From contig NZ_CALJRY010000047.1 in the NCBI RefSeq assembly GCF_937976295.1, positions 1 to 12,305 of the forward strand: 12,305 bases of DNA, read 5' to 3'. A model generated the notes under the pieces. It ran no database searches, was not told the origin of the DNA, and worked only from the letters and a program-made list of their open reading frames with translations. Of the stretch, positions 1 to 7,787 are shown piece by piece. This DNA is from an uncultured Rothia sp. (lineage in GTDB: Bacteria; Actinomycetota; Actinomycetes; Actinomycetales; Micrococcaceae). A program made the translations under genes and the position numbers. The first letter of the stretch is position 1. The number at the start of each line of letters is the position of its first letter.

Positions 1-1898
1 TACGCAAAATACGTGCTCAACGCACCAATCACAACCGCCGCACACGCCGTCGGACCGCGACCCGTACTCGGACCGGCAAGCAGCTCGTAGGCGTAATAGG
101 CCGCCAAACCGCAACCCGTAATGAGCATCAGCCAACCGACCTTCACCAGCTTCGTCTGCAAAGTAATTGCAAAGGTCGCGATCGCCACCAGGAAGAAGAA
201 AGAGGCCACCAGCGGGGTTGTCGGTTCAAAACGTAGCTGCTCAATATCCAGGGTCGGGCCATTGAAAATATTGATCGCACTCACCGCGGTCGCAATGCCG
301 ACCACCAGGCCCAAGAAGCTCATGCCCGTAGACACGAAACGACCCGCAGCCGTCACCGGGAAGCCGTTAATCGCATCCTGCACGGCACCCACCAGACGCG
401 GCGTTGGCAAGAACATAATCATGCCCGCAGCAACCACCAGAGGCGCCGAAATCGGCTCCCCCTGACGCTGCAGCACCGAAAGAATGGACCCTTCACCGCC
501 CAGCCAAATCGCCAAGAAGGTCATCAGACCCGCACTAGCAGCCATGCGGAAGAACGCCGGAATACCAATCGAACTCAGCCACTGAATCAGCAAGTACACG
601 GGAATAAAAATAATCACCGCACTCAACGCCGTTGCAAAGCTCGCCCCCAGCGCCGCCGTCAGGGTTCCAGCACACGCCAGATTCGCCGCCCACACCACCA
701 GAGGCGGAAACGGCTTGGGTCGGTGCGTAATCTGGTTCAGCTCCAAATCAGCCATTTCCAGGGTCATACCGCCGCGAGTGATTTTATAGATCAGGCCGTA
801 CACCTCGGAAAGCGCCTCATAGTTCTCAGTGGAGGAACGCACCACACGCACCAGGGTGTGGGTGAAGCGCTCCTCAGCGTTCGCATTGCGCTTGGAGATG
901 CGGGACTCCATGTAAATATCGGGGTCCGAGGTGTAGTTGATGGTCACCGACTGGTTCGTAATGTCGACTTCCACCGAATCCAGCCCGTACGCCGAAGACA
1001 CCGCAATAATCGCCGAGTCCACGTCCATGGCGTCCGCGCCGTAGTGGAACATTGCCTCAGCCAGGCGCAGGGTGAAGTTCAGGGTATCGCGGGCGTATTC
1101 CTTCTCGCGACGGAACGCCTCACGACGCTCATGCTCCTCAGAGCGGATAGTCGGCACAAACTGGCGCTGAGCAATACGCTGGGCGCCACGCGGGGCGGCA
1201 GGTGCCGTCTCCTCAGTGCGCACGAAGGAACGGAAGCGACGCGACCCCCAACGGCCACCACTACCGCGCCCAAGGAGACCGCGAGATCCCCTATCGACCA
1301 GCGGAACGGAGGTGGTGGGCATCGAGACGGGCCCGGTCTTCGGCATTGCGGTAGGATCCGCGCCGAAGCGGCGGGCAGCGTGCGAGTTAGGAACCTGCGG
1401 AATCATGCCGGTCATGGGCACCGGCTGGGAGGGGCGGGTCAGCGCCTCCTCGGTCACCATATTGCTGGAGGTGGTGGGGTGCGGGTCCTCGCGGTATGCG
1501 TCTAGGTCGTCGTCAGGTACGAGGGAGGGGTCAATGACGGTGCGCGCACCGTGGCCGCTAGAGCTCAGCTCGGGGTCGCCGGTGGGCTCTACCTCCTGCG
1601 CGGGGATGCCCATGTCCGCGGCTGCTACTTGGAGCACTTCGCTGACAGCTTCTGCTGCGACGGTACCCTCCTGAGCCTTCGCAGAGGAGGCCTGCTGAGC
1701 CAACACACGGCGCAATTTCTCGTCAGTAACCTGGTCTAGGGAGACCAGGGGAAAGCCGCCTTTGCCCGCTACGTAGCCCGCCGTGGTGGTCTGCTCGCGT
1801 TCTGCGGATGCGGCCGTGTTTGCTTCGCCTGCATGCGAAGCTTCCCGCGAGTTGGGGGCTGCGGGGGTGTTCCTCGATTCTGCCAATGTCCCTCCCAT
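1..1898 (-). CDS. thrE: Threonine/serine exporter, ThrE family (3' end outside window)
   Basis: Probable inner-membrane exporter of threonine and serine. The minus strand is open from ATG at 1898 to the left edge, 632 residues. Residues 1-265 are a hydrophilic, low-complexity extension rich in Ala, Pro, Ser, Thr and Glu. The ThrE domain follows from about residue 270, with the helix LAEAMFHYGADAMDVDSA and a beta-rich stretch around VDITNQSVTINYTSDPDIY. Several hydrophobic helices follow from about residue 398 (PPLVVWAANLACAGTLTAAL), and a second membrane domain with GMIMFLPTPRLVGAVQDAINGF continues to the edge. A stop (TAA) lies just upstream of ATG 1898. TTG at 1886 is an alternative start, because GGAGGG lies 3 bases before it. 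The long N-terminus is larger than I expect for the family. Export substrate is inferred from family only; no frameshift was seen on full translation. Confidence 0.85.
   Translation of the reverse strand, partial: MGGTLAESRNTPAAPNSREASHAGEANTAASAEREQTTTAGYVAGKGGFPLVSLDQVTDEKLRRVLAQQASSAKAQEGTVAAEAVSEVLQVAAADMGIPAQEVEPTGDPELSSSGHGARTVIDPSLVPDDDLDAYREDPHPTTSSNMVTEEALTRPSQPVPMTGMIPQVPNSHAARRFGADPTAMPKTGPVSMPTTSVPLVDRGSRGLLGRGSGGRWGSRRFRSFVRTEETAPAAPRGAQRIAQRQFVPTIRSEEHERREAFRREKEYARDTLNFTLRLAEAMFHYGADAMDVDSAIIAVSSAYGLDSVEVDITNQSVTINYTSDPDIYMESRISKRNANAEERFTHTLVRVVRSSTENYEALSEVYGLIYKITRGGMTLEMADLELNQITHRPKPFPPLVVWAANLACAGTLTAALGASFATALSAVIIFIPVYLLIQWLSSIGIPAFFRMAASAGLMTFLAIWLGGEGSILSVLQRQGEPISAPLVVAAGMIMFLPTPRLVGAVQDAINGFPVTAAGRFVSTGMSFLGLVVGIATAVSAINIFNGPTLDIEQLRFEPTTPLVASFFFLVAIATFAITLQTKLVKVGWLMLITGCGLAAYYAYELLAGPSTGRGPTACAAVVIGALSTYFA
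1730..1749. repeat. Perfect inverted repeat inside the thrE 5' coding region
   Basis: CCTGGTCT and AGACCAGG flank the loop AGGG, giving an 8-bp perfect stem about 150 bases into the coding sequence. It falls in the codons of the PLVSLDQV stretch of the disordered N-terminus. No T-run follows on the coding strand, so it is not a simple terminator. It could be chance in GC-rich DNA. Confidence 0.5.
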
Positions 1899-2194
1899 AT
1901 AGACAGTGCCTTTTTAGTCTAACAAGGGCGTGGTTCTGCGGTAGCACCGGGGAGCAAAAATACTGTTTTCTAGGGTGCGCTTCCTGTGCTAAAGGCACCA
2001 GTGGCGACCTGCGTTGGGTAGCTTCATTGAAATGAAGAGAAAGCGGGGTCACTACTGTACAGAAAATATTTTGGGGAATATTTTTGCGGGCATTTCCAAG
2101 GGAAAAATAAAGGTTATTCACACATTAAGATTTAGCGGGGAAATAGATCCCTTTATGTCCCACTCATAGCGCAATAAAATATGAATTATTCATA
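1899..2194. other. Gene-free AT-rich spacer between ptsH terminator and thrE
   Basis: No convincing gene is present; an open frame on the minus strand here starts at GTG without a ribosome site and overlaps thrE in another frame. Visible structures are an all-AT 8-bp inverted repeat (AAAATATT/AATATTTT, 2063-2084, loop TTGGGG) and a 15-base palindrome TATGAATTATTCATA at 2180-2194. A weak promoter-like pair for thrE is TTGTTA, 18 bases, TATATG on the minus strand, with TATATG overlapping ATG 1898. If real, it would favour the TTG start at 1886. Confidence 0.45.
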
Positions 2195-2196
2195 AT

Positions 2197-2230
2197 AAAA
2201 AATATCCCGCCACCGAAGTGACGGGATATT
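2197..2230 (-). terminator. Intrinsic terminator of ptsH with UUCG tetraloop
   Basis: Read on the minus strand, AATATCCCG-T-CAC closes on GTG-G-CGGGATATT around the loop TTCG. This is a 13-bp stem with one U-G wobble and a C(UUCG)G tetraloop, which is exceptionally stable in RNA. Six T residues follow at once. The wobble pairs only in the minus-strand RNA, which fits termination of ptsH, whose stop codon lies about 75 bases upstream. Confidence 0.9.
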
Positions 2231-2304
2231 CACGCTTTAAGGCTGTAGCCTTCACAGCATCCGAAGCGCACCGCTTAGGGGTTCACCTCAGAGGCGAGAG
2301 TCAA

Positions 2305-2583
2305 TTACTCAGCGTCGTGGTCGGTCTCGAGGATCTTAACCAGCGAGTCCAGAGCCTCTTCAGCACCTTCACCCTCAGCGCGCAGGACAACAACGTCGCC
2401 GTGCTTTGCACCCAGGGACATCAGGGACAGAATCGATGCAGCGTCCATAGCCTCATCTGCGGGCTCACCCTTAGCAGCGATGGTCACCTCAACGGGGAGG
2501 TCGCCAGCTGCCTCAGCGAAGATAGCTGCCGGACGTGCGTGCAGGCCAACACGGCTTGCAATAGTGGCTTCGCGCTCTGCCAT
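2305..2583 (-). CDS. ptsH: Phosphocarrier protein HPr of the sugar phosphotransferase system
   Basis: Small cytoplasmic phosphocarrier (92 residues) that takes phosphate from enzyme I and passes it to the EIIA domains of sugar permeases, here most directly the adjacent FruA. The phosphorylated histidine is His15 in GLHARPAA. The regulatory-serine region reads DAASILSLMSLGA, with Ser50 aligned to the classical Ser46; by eye there are about four extra residues (near EPADEAMD) before it compared with Bacillus HPr. Start ATG 2583 has a good ribosome site (AAAGGAG, 8 bases upstream). It has its own promoter and terminator, so HPr can be made independently of the fru genes, as expected for a protein shared by all PTS permeases. 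Confidence 0.97.
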   Translation of the reverse strand: MAEREATIASRVGLHARPAAIFAEAAGDLPVEVTIAAKGEPADEAMDAASILSLMSLGAKHGDVVVLRAEGEGAEEALDSLVKILETDHDAE

Positions 2584-2672
2584 TATGTTTCTCCTTTGAT
2601 TAAGGAACCGAAAATACTTCAGTACCTATTCTAAATGAACGGGGCGCTTCAGGACCCGCCCTTACTCTATAA

Positions 2673-2700
2673 ATTGTACCGTTCAGCCACACGCTAACAA
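2673..2700 (-). promoter_or_regulatory. Sigma70-like promoter of ptsH
   Basis: On the minus strand, TTGTTA (2700-2695) and TACAAT (2678-2673) are separated by 16 bases. TACAAT differs from consensus at one position. The start of transcription would be near 2666, leaving a leader of about 80 bases with a small GC hairpin (GGGCG/CGCCC, 2642-2661). The -35 box begins just after the T-run of the ptsI terminator. A weaker second -10 (TAGAAT, 2633-2628) lies closer to the gene. Confidence 0.65.
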
Positions 2701-2704
2701 GTAC

Positions 2705-2747
2705 AAAAATGCCGGATGCAGAAATAAAACTCTACACCCGGCATTTT
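2705..2747 (-). terminator. Intrinsic terminator of ptsI
   Basis: On the minus strand AAAATGCCGGGTGTAGA pairs with TCTGCATCCGGCATTTT, a 17-bp stem with two G-U wobbles and an 8-base loop, ending in a run of five T. The wobbles pair only in minus-strand RNA, supporting this direction. It lies 70 bases after the ptsI stop and separates ptsI from ptsH. Confidence 0.88.
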
Positions 2748-2816
2748 CACGAACCCGAGCACCGCCTAACACACCCCATCAAGAGGCGGCAGGCAGCCCC
2801 AGAATCGTTTTAAGGC

Positions 2817-4511
2817 TTAGAGGCCCAGCTCGTCCAGAATCGGCAGACCCTTGCGTGCGCTCTCCTTCGCCTCAGCAGAAGAAATCTGCTGCAGAGCGAT
2901 AGCCGCGATCTGCTGTGCCTTCTCCTTGGTCACAGACTTCAGAACCGCAGCCACAGCGGGGATAGCGCCAGCGTTCATGGACAGGGTGTCAACACCCAGA
3001 CCAATCAGAACAACAGCCAGAGCCGGGTCGGCCGCAGCCTCACCACAGACGCTCACGTACTTCTTCTTACCCGCGGTGACCGATGCACGCTGAGCACCCT
3101 CAACGGTCATCTTGATCATCTTCAGCACTGCAGGCTGCCAGGGGTTGTTCAGGTGTGCCAGGTCACCCAGCAGACGGTCAGCCGCCATGGTGTACTGGGT
3201 CAGGTCGTTGGTGCCGATGGACACGAAGTCGACCTCGCCGAGGATAGCCTCAGCGTTCATCACAGCTGCGGGGGTCTCAACCATCACACCGTGAACGGGC
3301 AGGCCAATCTCCCTGAGCATGTTCGCGAAGTTACGTGCCTCGGAGGTGGTCGAAATCATCGGAGCCATAACCCAGATGTCAGCGTCGGAATCCTCCGAAG
3401 CAGCCTTAATAGCCTCCAGCTGGCGGGTCAGAACGCCCGGAACGGTCCAGTCGGTACGGAAACCGCGAACACCCAGTGCGGGGTTCTCTTCGGGGTTCAC
3501 GTTCAGGAACGGCAGGGGCTTGTCAGCACCAGCATCCAGGGTACGAACCACAATGTGCTTGCCAGGGAATGCGTCAAACACGGACTTGTAGGTCTTAGCC
3601 TGAGTCTCAATGGAAGGCTCAGCGTCGTGGCCCAGGAAGCCGAACTCGGTGCGGAGCAGACCAACACCCTCAGCCTTCAGGCTTGCAGCCTTCTCAGCGG
3701 ACTTGCCGTCACCAACGTTTGCGTACAGCTCAACGCGGGTGCCGTCAGCCAGCACGCCCTTACCGTCGAAGTCAGCGACGGGCTTGCGGTTTGCGTACTT
3801 GATTGCTGCTTCGCGGTCAGCGTCGGTGGGCTCGGTGTCAACGATGCCTTCGTTAGAGTCCACGTAGACGATGGTGCCGTCAGCAATATCGGTCACGCCC
3901 TTAGCAGCCACAATAGCGGGCAGGCCCAGGCCGCGAGCCAGAATAGCGGTGTGTGCCTGGGGGCCACCGTCAGAGGTGATCAGTGCGATAACCTTCTCGG
4001 GGTCCAGGGTCGCAGTATCAGCCGGTGCCAGGTCAATAGCAGCCAGGATGAACGGCTCATCAGAAACGGGGATGCCGGGAGCCTGCTGGCCGGTCAGCTC
4101 AGCAACGATGCGGGCACGCACGTCGTGGATGTCGGTAACGCGCTCAGCCATGTAGCCGCCCAGAGCAGCCATCTGGTCTGCGAAGGAGGTTGCAGCCTCC
4201 CAAATTGCGCGCTCGGGAGCCATCTCCTGAGTCTCAACCAGCTTGATTGCGCTCTTAATGAGTGCACGGTCGGTAGCCATCTGAGAGGTGGACTTCAGAA
4301 CAGCCTTACCGTCACGGCTTGCATTCTCTGCGCGAGCCAGCAGGTCTTCCTTGACGCGGACCGACGCGTCCTTAATACGCTGTGCTGCAGCCTCAGCGGT
4401 CTCACCGCTCAGACGCAGACCATCCTTGGGTTCCTCGATGGGCTTAGGCATCTGAAGAACGGGGCCAATAACGCGGCCGGCGTATACGCCGACGCCCTTG
4501 TAGGTAGTCAT
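2817..4511 (-). CDS. ptsI: PTS enzyme I (phosphoenolpyruvate-protein phosphotransferase)
   Basis: Cytoplasmic enzyme that autophosphorylates from phosphoenolpyruvate and hands phosphate to HPr, the first step of all PTS sugar uptake. With the start used here the protein has 564 residues, the usual family size. The N-terminal HPr-binding and phosphohistidine part ends in GGPQAHTAILARGLGLPAIV, with active His187. The C-terminal PEP-binding barrel shows LLRTEFGFLG (Arg287), VVRTLDAGADKP (Arg323), DFVSIGTNDLTQYTMAADR and VCGEAAADP with the catalytic Cys489. ATG 4511 is chosen because AGGA lies 10 bases upstream. ATG 4520 would add Met-Asn-Ser but sits only one base after AGGA. It lies about 100 bases after fruA on the same strand with no clear terminator between, so read-through from the fru genes is likely, and a strong terminator follows. 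Confidence 0.96.
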   Translation of the reverse strand: MTTYKGVGVYAGRVIGPVLQMPKPIEEPKDGLRLSGETAEAAAQRIKDASVRVKEDLLARAENASRDGKAVLKSTSQMATDRALIKSAIKLVETQEMAPERAIWEAATSFADQMAALGGYMAERVTDIHDVRARIVAELTGQQAPGIPVSDEPFILAAIDLAPADTATLDPEKVIALITSDGGPQAHTAILARGLGLPAIVAAKGVTDIADGTIVYVDSNEGIVDTEPTDADREAAIKYANRKPVADFDGKGVLADGTRVELYANVGDGKSAEKAASLKAEGVGLLRTEFGFLGHDAEPSIETQAKTYKSVFDAFPGKHIVVRTLDAGADKPLPFLNVNPEENPALGVRGFRTDWTVPGVLTRQLEAIKAASEDSDADIWVMAPMISTTSEARNFANMLREIGLPVHGVMVETPAAVMNAEAILGEVDFVSIGTNDLTQYTMAADRLLGDLAHLNNPWQPAVLKMIKMTVEGAQRASVTAGKKKYVSVCGEAAADPALAVVLIGLGVDTLSMNAGAIPAVAAVLKSVTKEKAQQIAAIALQQISSAEAKESARKGLPILDELGL

Positions 4512-4542
4512 AGAGTTCATGTCCTATCTTTGGTTTGTCTAC

Positions 4543-4563
4543 AGTGTAACGTGTTTTTTCACG
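4543..4563 (-). promoter_or_regulatory. Possible weak ptsI promoter with flanking inverted repeat
   Basis: On the minus strand a -10-like TACACT (4548-4543) lies 32 bases before ATG 4511, giving a leader of roughly 25 bases. No good -35 sits at normal spacing; the nearest TTGCAG is 22 bases away. Directly upstream is CGTG-AAAAAA-CACG (4563-4550), which could be an operator half or a weak hairpin. This may be an internal promoter or no promoter at all. Confidence 0.3.
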
Positions 4564-4611
4564 CTCACGCCTGCAAACAGACGATCAAATAAAGGTGAGG
4601 TTATACGGCCT

Positions 4612-6621
4612 TTACGCGGATGCCTTAGAACGGGCACCCAAGGACTTCAGCACCACGTACAGCAGCGCCGAAACAACGGTACCGGCAACAACAGCCACCA
4701 GGAACATCAGCGGGTTCTGCGCCAGACCAATAATCCAAATACCACCGTGCGGAGCCGGGGAAGCCACGTGCGCACCCATGGAGATTGCACCAGCGATAGC
4801 GCCACCAACAATGGTCGAAGGAATCACGCGAGCCGGGTCAGCCGAAGCGAAGGGAATAGCACCCTCAGAGATGAAGGATGCACCCAGCAGCCACGCAGCC
4901 TTACCGTTCTCACGCTCGTTCTCGTTGAACAGCTTGGGGCGCAGGGTGGTTGCCAGAGCCATAGCCAGCGGCGGAACCATACCGGAGATAATGACGGCAG
5001 CCATGATTTCCTGGTTCACGGTCGCACCCGAGGACAGGCCAGCAGTTGCGAAGAGGTAAGCAGCCTTGTTGATGGGGCCACCCAGGTCAGAAGCCATCAT
5101 GGCACCCAGGATCAGACCCAGCACCAGAGCGGAGCCACCAGACATGGAGGTCAGCCAATCCTGCAGGGTGGTCATAACCCAAGCCAGGGGCGCACCGAGC
5201 AGCAGGTACATTGCCAGGCCGGCGACCAGAGAAGTCACCAGCGGGGTGATGACCACGGGCATCATCGAGCCGAGCCAGCGGGGCAGCTTCAAGGTGCCCA
5301 GAGCGTACGCAATCAGACCGGCGAGAATACCGCCAACAATACCGCCAAGGAAGCCCGCGTTCACGGCAAGAGCCACCGAACCGGCGATGAAGCCCGGAGC
5401 GATACCGGGACGCTGAGCCAAACCGTACGCAATGTACGCGGCAAGAGCCGGAACCATCAGGCTCAGGCCGAAACCACCAATGGTCTGCAGAACAGCACCC
5501 AGGTACAGGGTCCAGTGCACATCACCGAGGTTGAACAGGGTTGCCGAGCCGAGAATTGCCTCGGTGTTCACATCGCCAAGGTTCGGCATAGTGATTGCCT
5601 CGAAAACGAAGCCCAGGGCGACCAGAATACCGCCGGCAGCAACGAACGGAATCATGTAGGAGATACCGGTCATCACGGCCTTGTAGATGCGCGAGCCCCA
5701 AGCGCCCTCGGTAGCGCCTGCGCTGTCCTCACCGCTGGATGCGGCAGCGGCAACGCGTGCACCGTTGGGGTTCTCAGCCTCAGCCAGAGCCTCCGCAATC
5801 ATTTCCTTAGGCTCGTCAATACCGCGCTTGACGGGAGACTCGACAAAGGGCTTACCCGCGAAGCGGTTACGCTCACGCACGTTCACGGACACGGCAAAAA
5901 TCACAGCGTCGGCGGCGTCAATATCGGCCTGGCTCAGGGTTTCGTTACCCGAGGAGCCCTGGGTCTCAACCTTCAGGTCGTAGCCGAGCTCTTCAGCAGC
6001 GTACTTGAGGGCGTCCGCAGCCATGTAGGTGTGAGCAATACCGGTGGGGCATGCGGTCACAGCAACAATCTTCTTCACCGGAGCCGAAGCAGCGGGAGCA
6101 TCCTGAGCGGAGGCGGCGGGTGCCGCGGCGGGTGCAGCCTCGGCGGGCTTAGCCTCTGCCTTCTTCTCACCTACGCCGAGCGCACCGTTGACCAGCTCAA
6201 CAATCTCTTCAGCCGAGGAGGCTTCGCGCAGGGACGCGGTGAAGCTCTTCTTCATCAGGGAGCGTGCCAGGGTGGAGAGCAGCTTCAGGTGAGCCTGGTC
6301 AGCGCCATCGGGTGCAGCGATGAAGAAAATCAGGTCGGCGGGGCCGTCCTTTGCGCCGAAGGAAACTGCAGGGTTGGGGCGTGCCATTGCCAGGGTCGGC
6401 TCGGTGACGGCGGCACTACGGCAGTGCGGAATCGCAATACCGCCGGGGATACCGGTGTCGGTCTTGGATTCACGTGCCTCGGCAGCCGCGTAGAGCTGCT
6501 CGAAGTCGGTAGCGCGTCCGGCATTTACGACTGCCTGGGCGAGCTTGGCAATTACATCGAATCGGGTCTCACCGAGGTTCTCGTCCAGCAGGACGAGATC
6601 TGCGGTAATCAGATCAGACAT
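4612..6621 (-). CDS. fruA: Fructose-specific PTS permease, EIIABC
   Basis: Membrane permease that takes up fructose and phosphorylates it to fructose 1-phosphate using phosphate from HPr. It has 669 residues in the order A-B-C. EIIA spans about 1-150 with phosphohistidine His66 in GGIAIPHCRS. An Ala/Pro-rich linker covers 152-182. EIIB begins near 183 (KKIVAVTACPTGIAHTYMAA, active Cys191) and ends near 285. EIIC runs from about 308 to the C-terminus with several hydrophobic helices, starting ISYMIPFVAAGGILVALGF, and carries the later motif GAIPFASADPARVIPS. ATG 6621 has a strong ribosome site (GAGGAGG, 4 bases upstream). A longer frame back to TTG 6708 is rejected because it has no ribosome site and only encodes the tandem repeat (GEPGTGEPGT). 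Fructose specificity rests on the EIIB/EIIC type and on fruK next door. Confidence 0.95.
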   Translation of the reverse strand: MSDLITADLVLLDENLGETRFDVIAKLAQAVVNAGRATDFEQLYAAAEARESKTDTGIPGGIAIPHCRSAAVTEPTLAMARPNPAVSFGAKDGPADLIFFIAAPDGADQAHLKLLSTLARSLMKKSFTASLREASSAEEIVELVNGALGVGEKKAEAKPAEAAPAAAPAASAQDAPAASAPVKKIVAVTACPTGIAHTYMAADALKYAAEELGYDLKVETQGSSGNETLSQADIDAADAVIFAVSVNVRERNRFAGKPFVESPVKRGIDEPKEMIAEALAEAENPNGARVAAAASSGEDSAGATEGAWGSRIYKAVMTGISYMIPFVAAGGILVALGFVFEAITMPNLGDVNTEAILGSATLFNLGDVHWTLYLGAVLQTIGGFGLSLMVPALAAYIAYGLAQRPGIAPGFIAGSVALAVNAGFLGGIVGGILAGLIAYALGTLKLPRWLGSMMPVVITPLVTSLVAGLAMYLLLGAPLAWVMTTLQDWLTSMSGGSALVLGLILGAMMASDLGGPINKAAYLFATAGLSSGATVNQEIMAAVIISGMVPPLAMALATTLRPKLFNENERENGKAAWLLGASFISEGAIPFASADPARVIPSTIVGGAIAGAISMGAHVASPAPHGGIWIIGLAQNPLMFLVAVVAGTVVSALLYVVLKSLGARSKASA

Positions 6622-6662
6622 ATTCCCTCCTCGGGTATGTGTTGGGGCGGGGATTTGCTCAG

Positions 6663-6692
6663 CGGTGCCGGGCTCTCCGGTGCCGGGCTCTC
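6663..6692. repeat. Two tandem copies of a 15-bp repeat in the fruA leader
   Basis: CGGTGCCGGGCTCTC occurs twice with no spacer (6663-6677 and 6678-6692), 42 bases before the fruA start codon. It lies in the non-coding gap after fruK. It could be slippage-prone DNA; no function is visible. Confidence 0.85.
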
Positions 6693-6766
6693 CCCTATAT
6701 GAGTTCAAAGTGTGTGCAGTGTGCGTGCTGTGTTCGTATATGCGTGCGGCTGTTGAGGTAGCACCT

Positions 6767-6812
6767 CGGCTTATATTTCCTCCCGGCTTATATTCTCTTC
6801 TGAGAATAAAAG
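6767..6812 (-). other. Hairpin and direct repeat in the fruK-fruA gap
   Basis: Two identical 11-mers, CGGCTTATATT (6767-6777 and 6784-6794), lie 17 bases apart. The second overlaps a hairpin: TATTCTC pairs with GAGAATA around a 4-base loop, extended by 3 bp after one mismatch (6787-6812). No T-run follows on the minus strand, so this is not an ordinary terminator. A mini-hairpin GAGGT/ACCTC (6755-6767) adjoins. RNA processing or differential expression of fruK and fruA, or a protein-binding site, are possible; none is shown. Confidence 0.55.
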
Positions 6813-6836
6813 CTGGAGGTGCGAAAACAGGCCGAA

Positions 6837-7787
6837 TTAGAGCTGCAGCTGACGAACAGTGACCTTCTCAGGAGTGGTCTGCTCCAACGAAGGCATACGG
6901 GTACCGGGCAAAGCAGCAGCAGCCGAACCGTGAGCTACCGCCTGAACCAGGCAACCGGGGGCATCCTCACCACGAGTGTGAGCAATCAAGAAACCGGACA
7001 GTGACGAGTCACCGGCACCCACAGTGCTACGAACCTGAATCGGCTCGTGCACAGCGTGCCAGATACCCTGCTCAGTGACCAGCACTGCGCCGCCACCGCC
7101 GAGGGTGGCAAGCACGTACTCAATGCCGTCGCCGAGCAGCTTCTGGGCGGTGCGGGCGGTCAGCTCGGGGCTAGCCTCCAATTCCTCCCAGTTATCGCTA
7201 CCGGTCAGCTGAGCCAACTCCTCCGAGTTGGGCTTAATCAGGGTGGGCTTGTGCTCACCGGCGACGGTCGCAATCAGCGGCGCCTCAGAGGTATCAATAG
7301 CAATCTTGCCCTCGTAGCCGGAGGCGCGCAGTGCCGCCACCAGCTCGGAGTAGTAGGTCGGTTCCAGACCCGGAGGCAGCGAACCAGCCAGAACCACCCA
7401 ATCGGCGCCCTTAGAACGCTCAACCACCAGCTCGTCCAGCTTCTGACGCAGTTCAGCATCAAAAACGGTGCCGGGGGCATTCAGCTTGGTGGTGGTGCCA
7501 TCCGGATCAACCACGGTGATGTTCGAGCGAATCGGCTCACCGGTGGGCAGGTTAGCGAACTCAACGTCCACAGCCTGCAGCGCGGTCAGCACCGGATCGG
7601 TGGCTTCACCGGGCACAATGGCGAGGGTCGGCACACCGGAAACCTGCAGGGCGCGGGAAATATTCACGCCCTTGCCACCGGGATCCTGTACAGCACCGAC
7701 AGCACGCTGCACGGCACCGTGAGCCAGGGGCGCACCGAGCTCAATGGTGCGGTCCAGGCTGGGGTTGGCGGTCAAAGTAATAATCAT
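6837..7787 (-). CDS. fruK: 1-phosphofructokinase (PfkB family)
   Basis: Cytoplasmic kinase converting fructose 1-phosphate, the product of FruA, to fructose 1,6-bisphosphate with ATP, feeding glycolysis. It has 316 residues, typical for FruK. The N-terminus MIITLTANPSLDRTIEL is characteristic of 1-phosphofructokinase and tagatose-6-phosphate kinase types. The substrate motif DPGGKGVNISRAL lies at 35-47, VVLAGSLPPG at 131-140, IKPNSEEL at 184-191, and the ATP/catalytic motif STVGAGDSSLSGF at 254-266 with catalytic Asp260. Its ATG shares one base with the fruR stop (TAATG), and no clear ribosome site precedes it, which suggests translational coupling to fruR. A related tagatose-phosphate kinase is the alternative, but the neighbours favour fructose. 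Confidence 0.95.
   Translation of the reverse strand: MIITLTANPSLDRTIELGAPLAHGAVQRAVGAVQDPGGKGVNISRALQVSGVPTLAIVPGEATDPVLTALQAVDVEFANLPTGEPIRSNITVVDPDGTTTKLNAPGTVFDAELRQKLDELVVERSKGADWVVLAGSLPPGLEPTYYSELVAALRASGYEGKIAIDTSEAPLIATVAGEHKPTLIKPNSEELAQLTGSDNWEELEASPELTARTAQKLLGDGIEYVLATLGGGGAVLVTEQGIWHAVHEPIQVRSTVGAGDSSLSGFLIAHTRGEDAPGCLVQAVAHGSAAAALPGTRMPSLEQTTPEKVTVRQLQL

Noticed and set aside
1723..2121. 132-codon minus-strand frame over the thrE start
   Set aside because: It starts at GTG without a ribosome site, has no recognisable domain, and overlaps thrE in another frame.
3153..4592. 479-codon open frame on the plus strand opposite ptsI
   Set aside because: It is antisense to a clear ptsI gene; its product is a low-complexity run of Ser, Leu, Gly, Asn and Val with no recognisable domain, as produced by reading biased codons backwards.
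4519..6702. 727-codon open frame on the plus strand opposite fruA
   Set aside because: Antisense shadow of fruA, rich in Gln, His, Asn and Gly with no family resemblance. GC codon bias on the minus strand removes stops in this frame.
6622..6708. N-terminal extension of fruA to TTG 6708
   Set aside because: No ribosome site, and the extra residues only encode the 15-bp tandem repeat; ATG 6621 has a strong ribosome site and matches the usual EIIA start.
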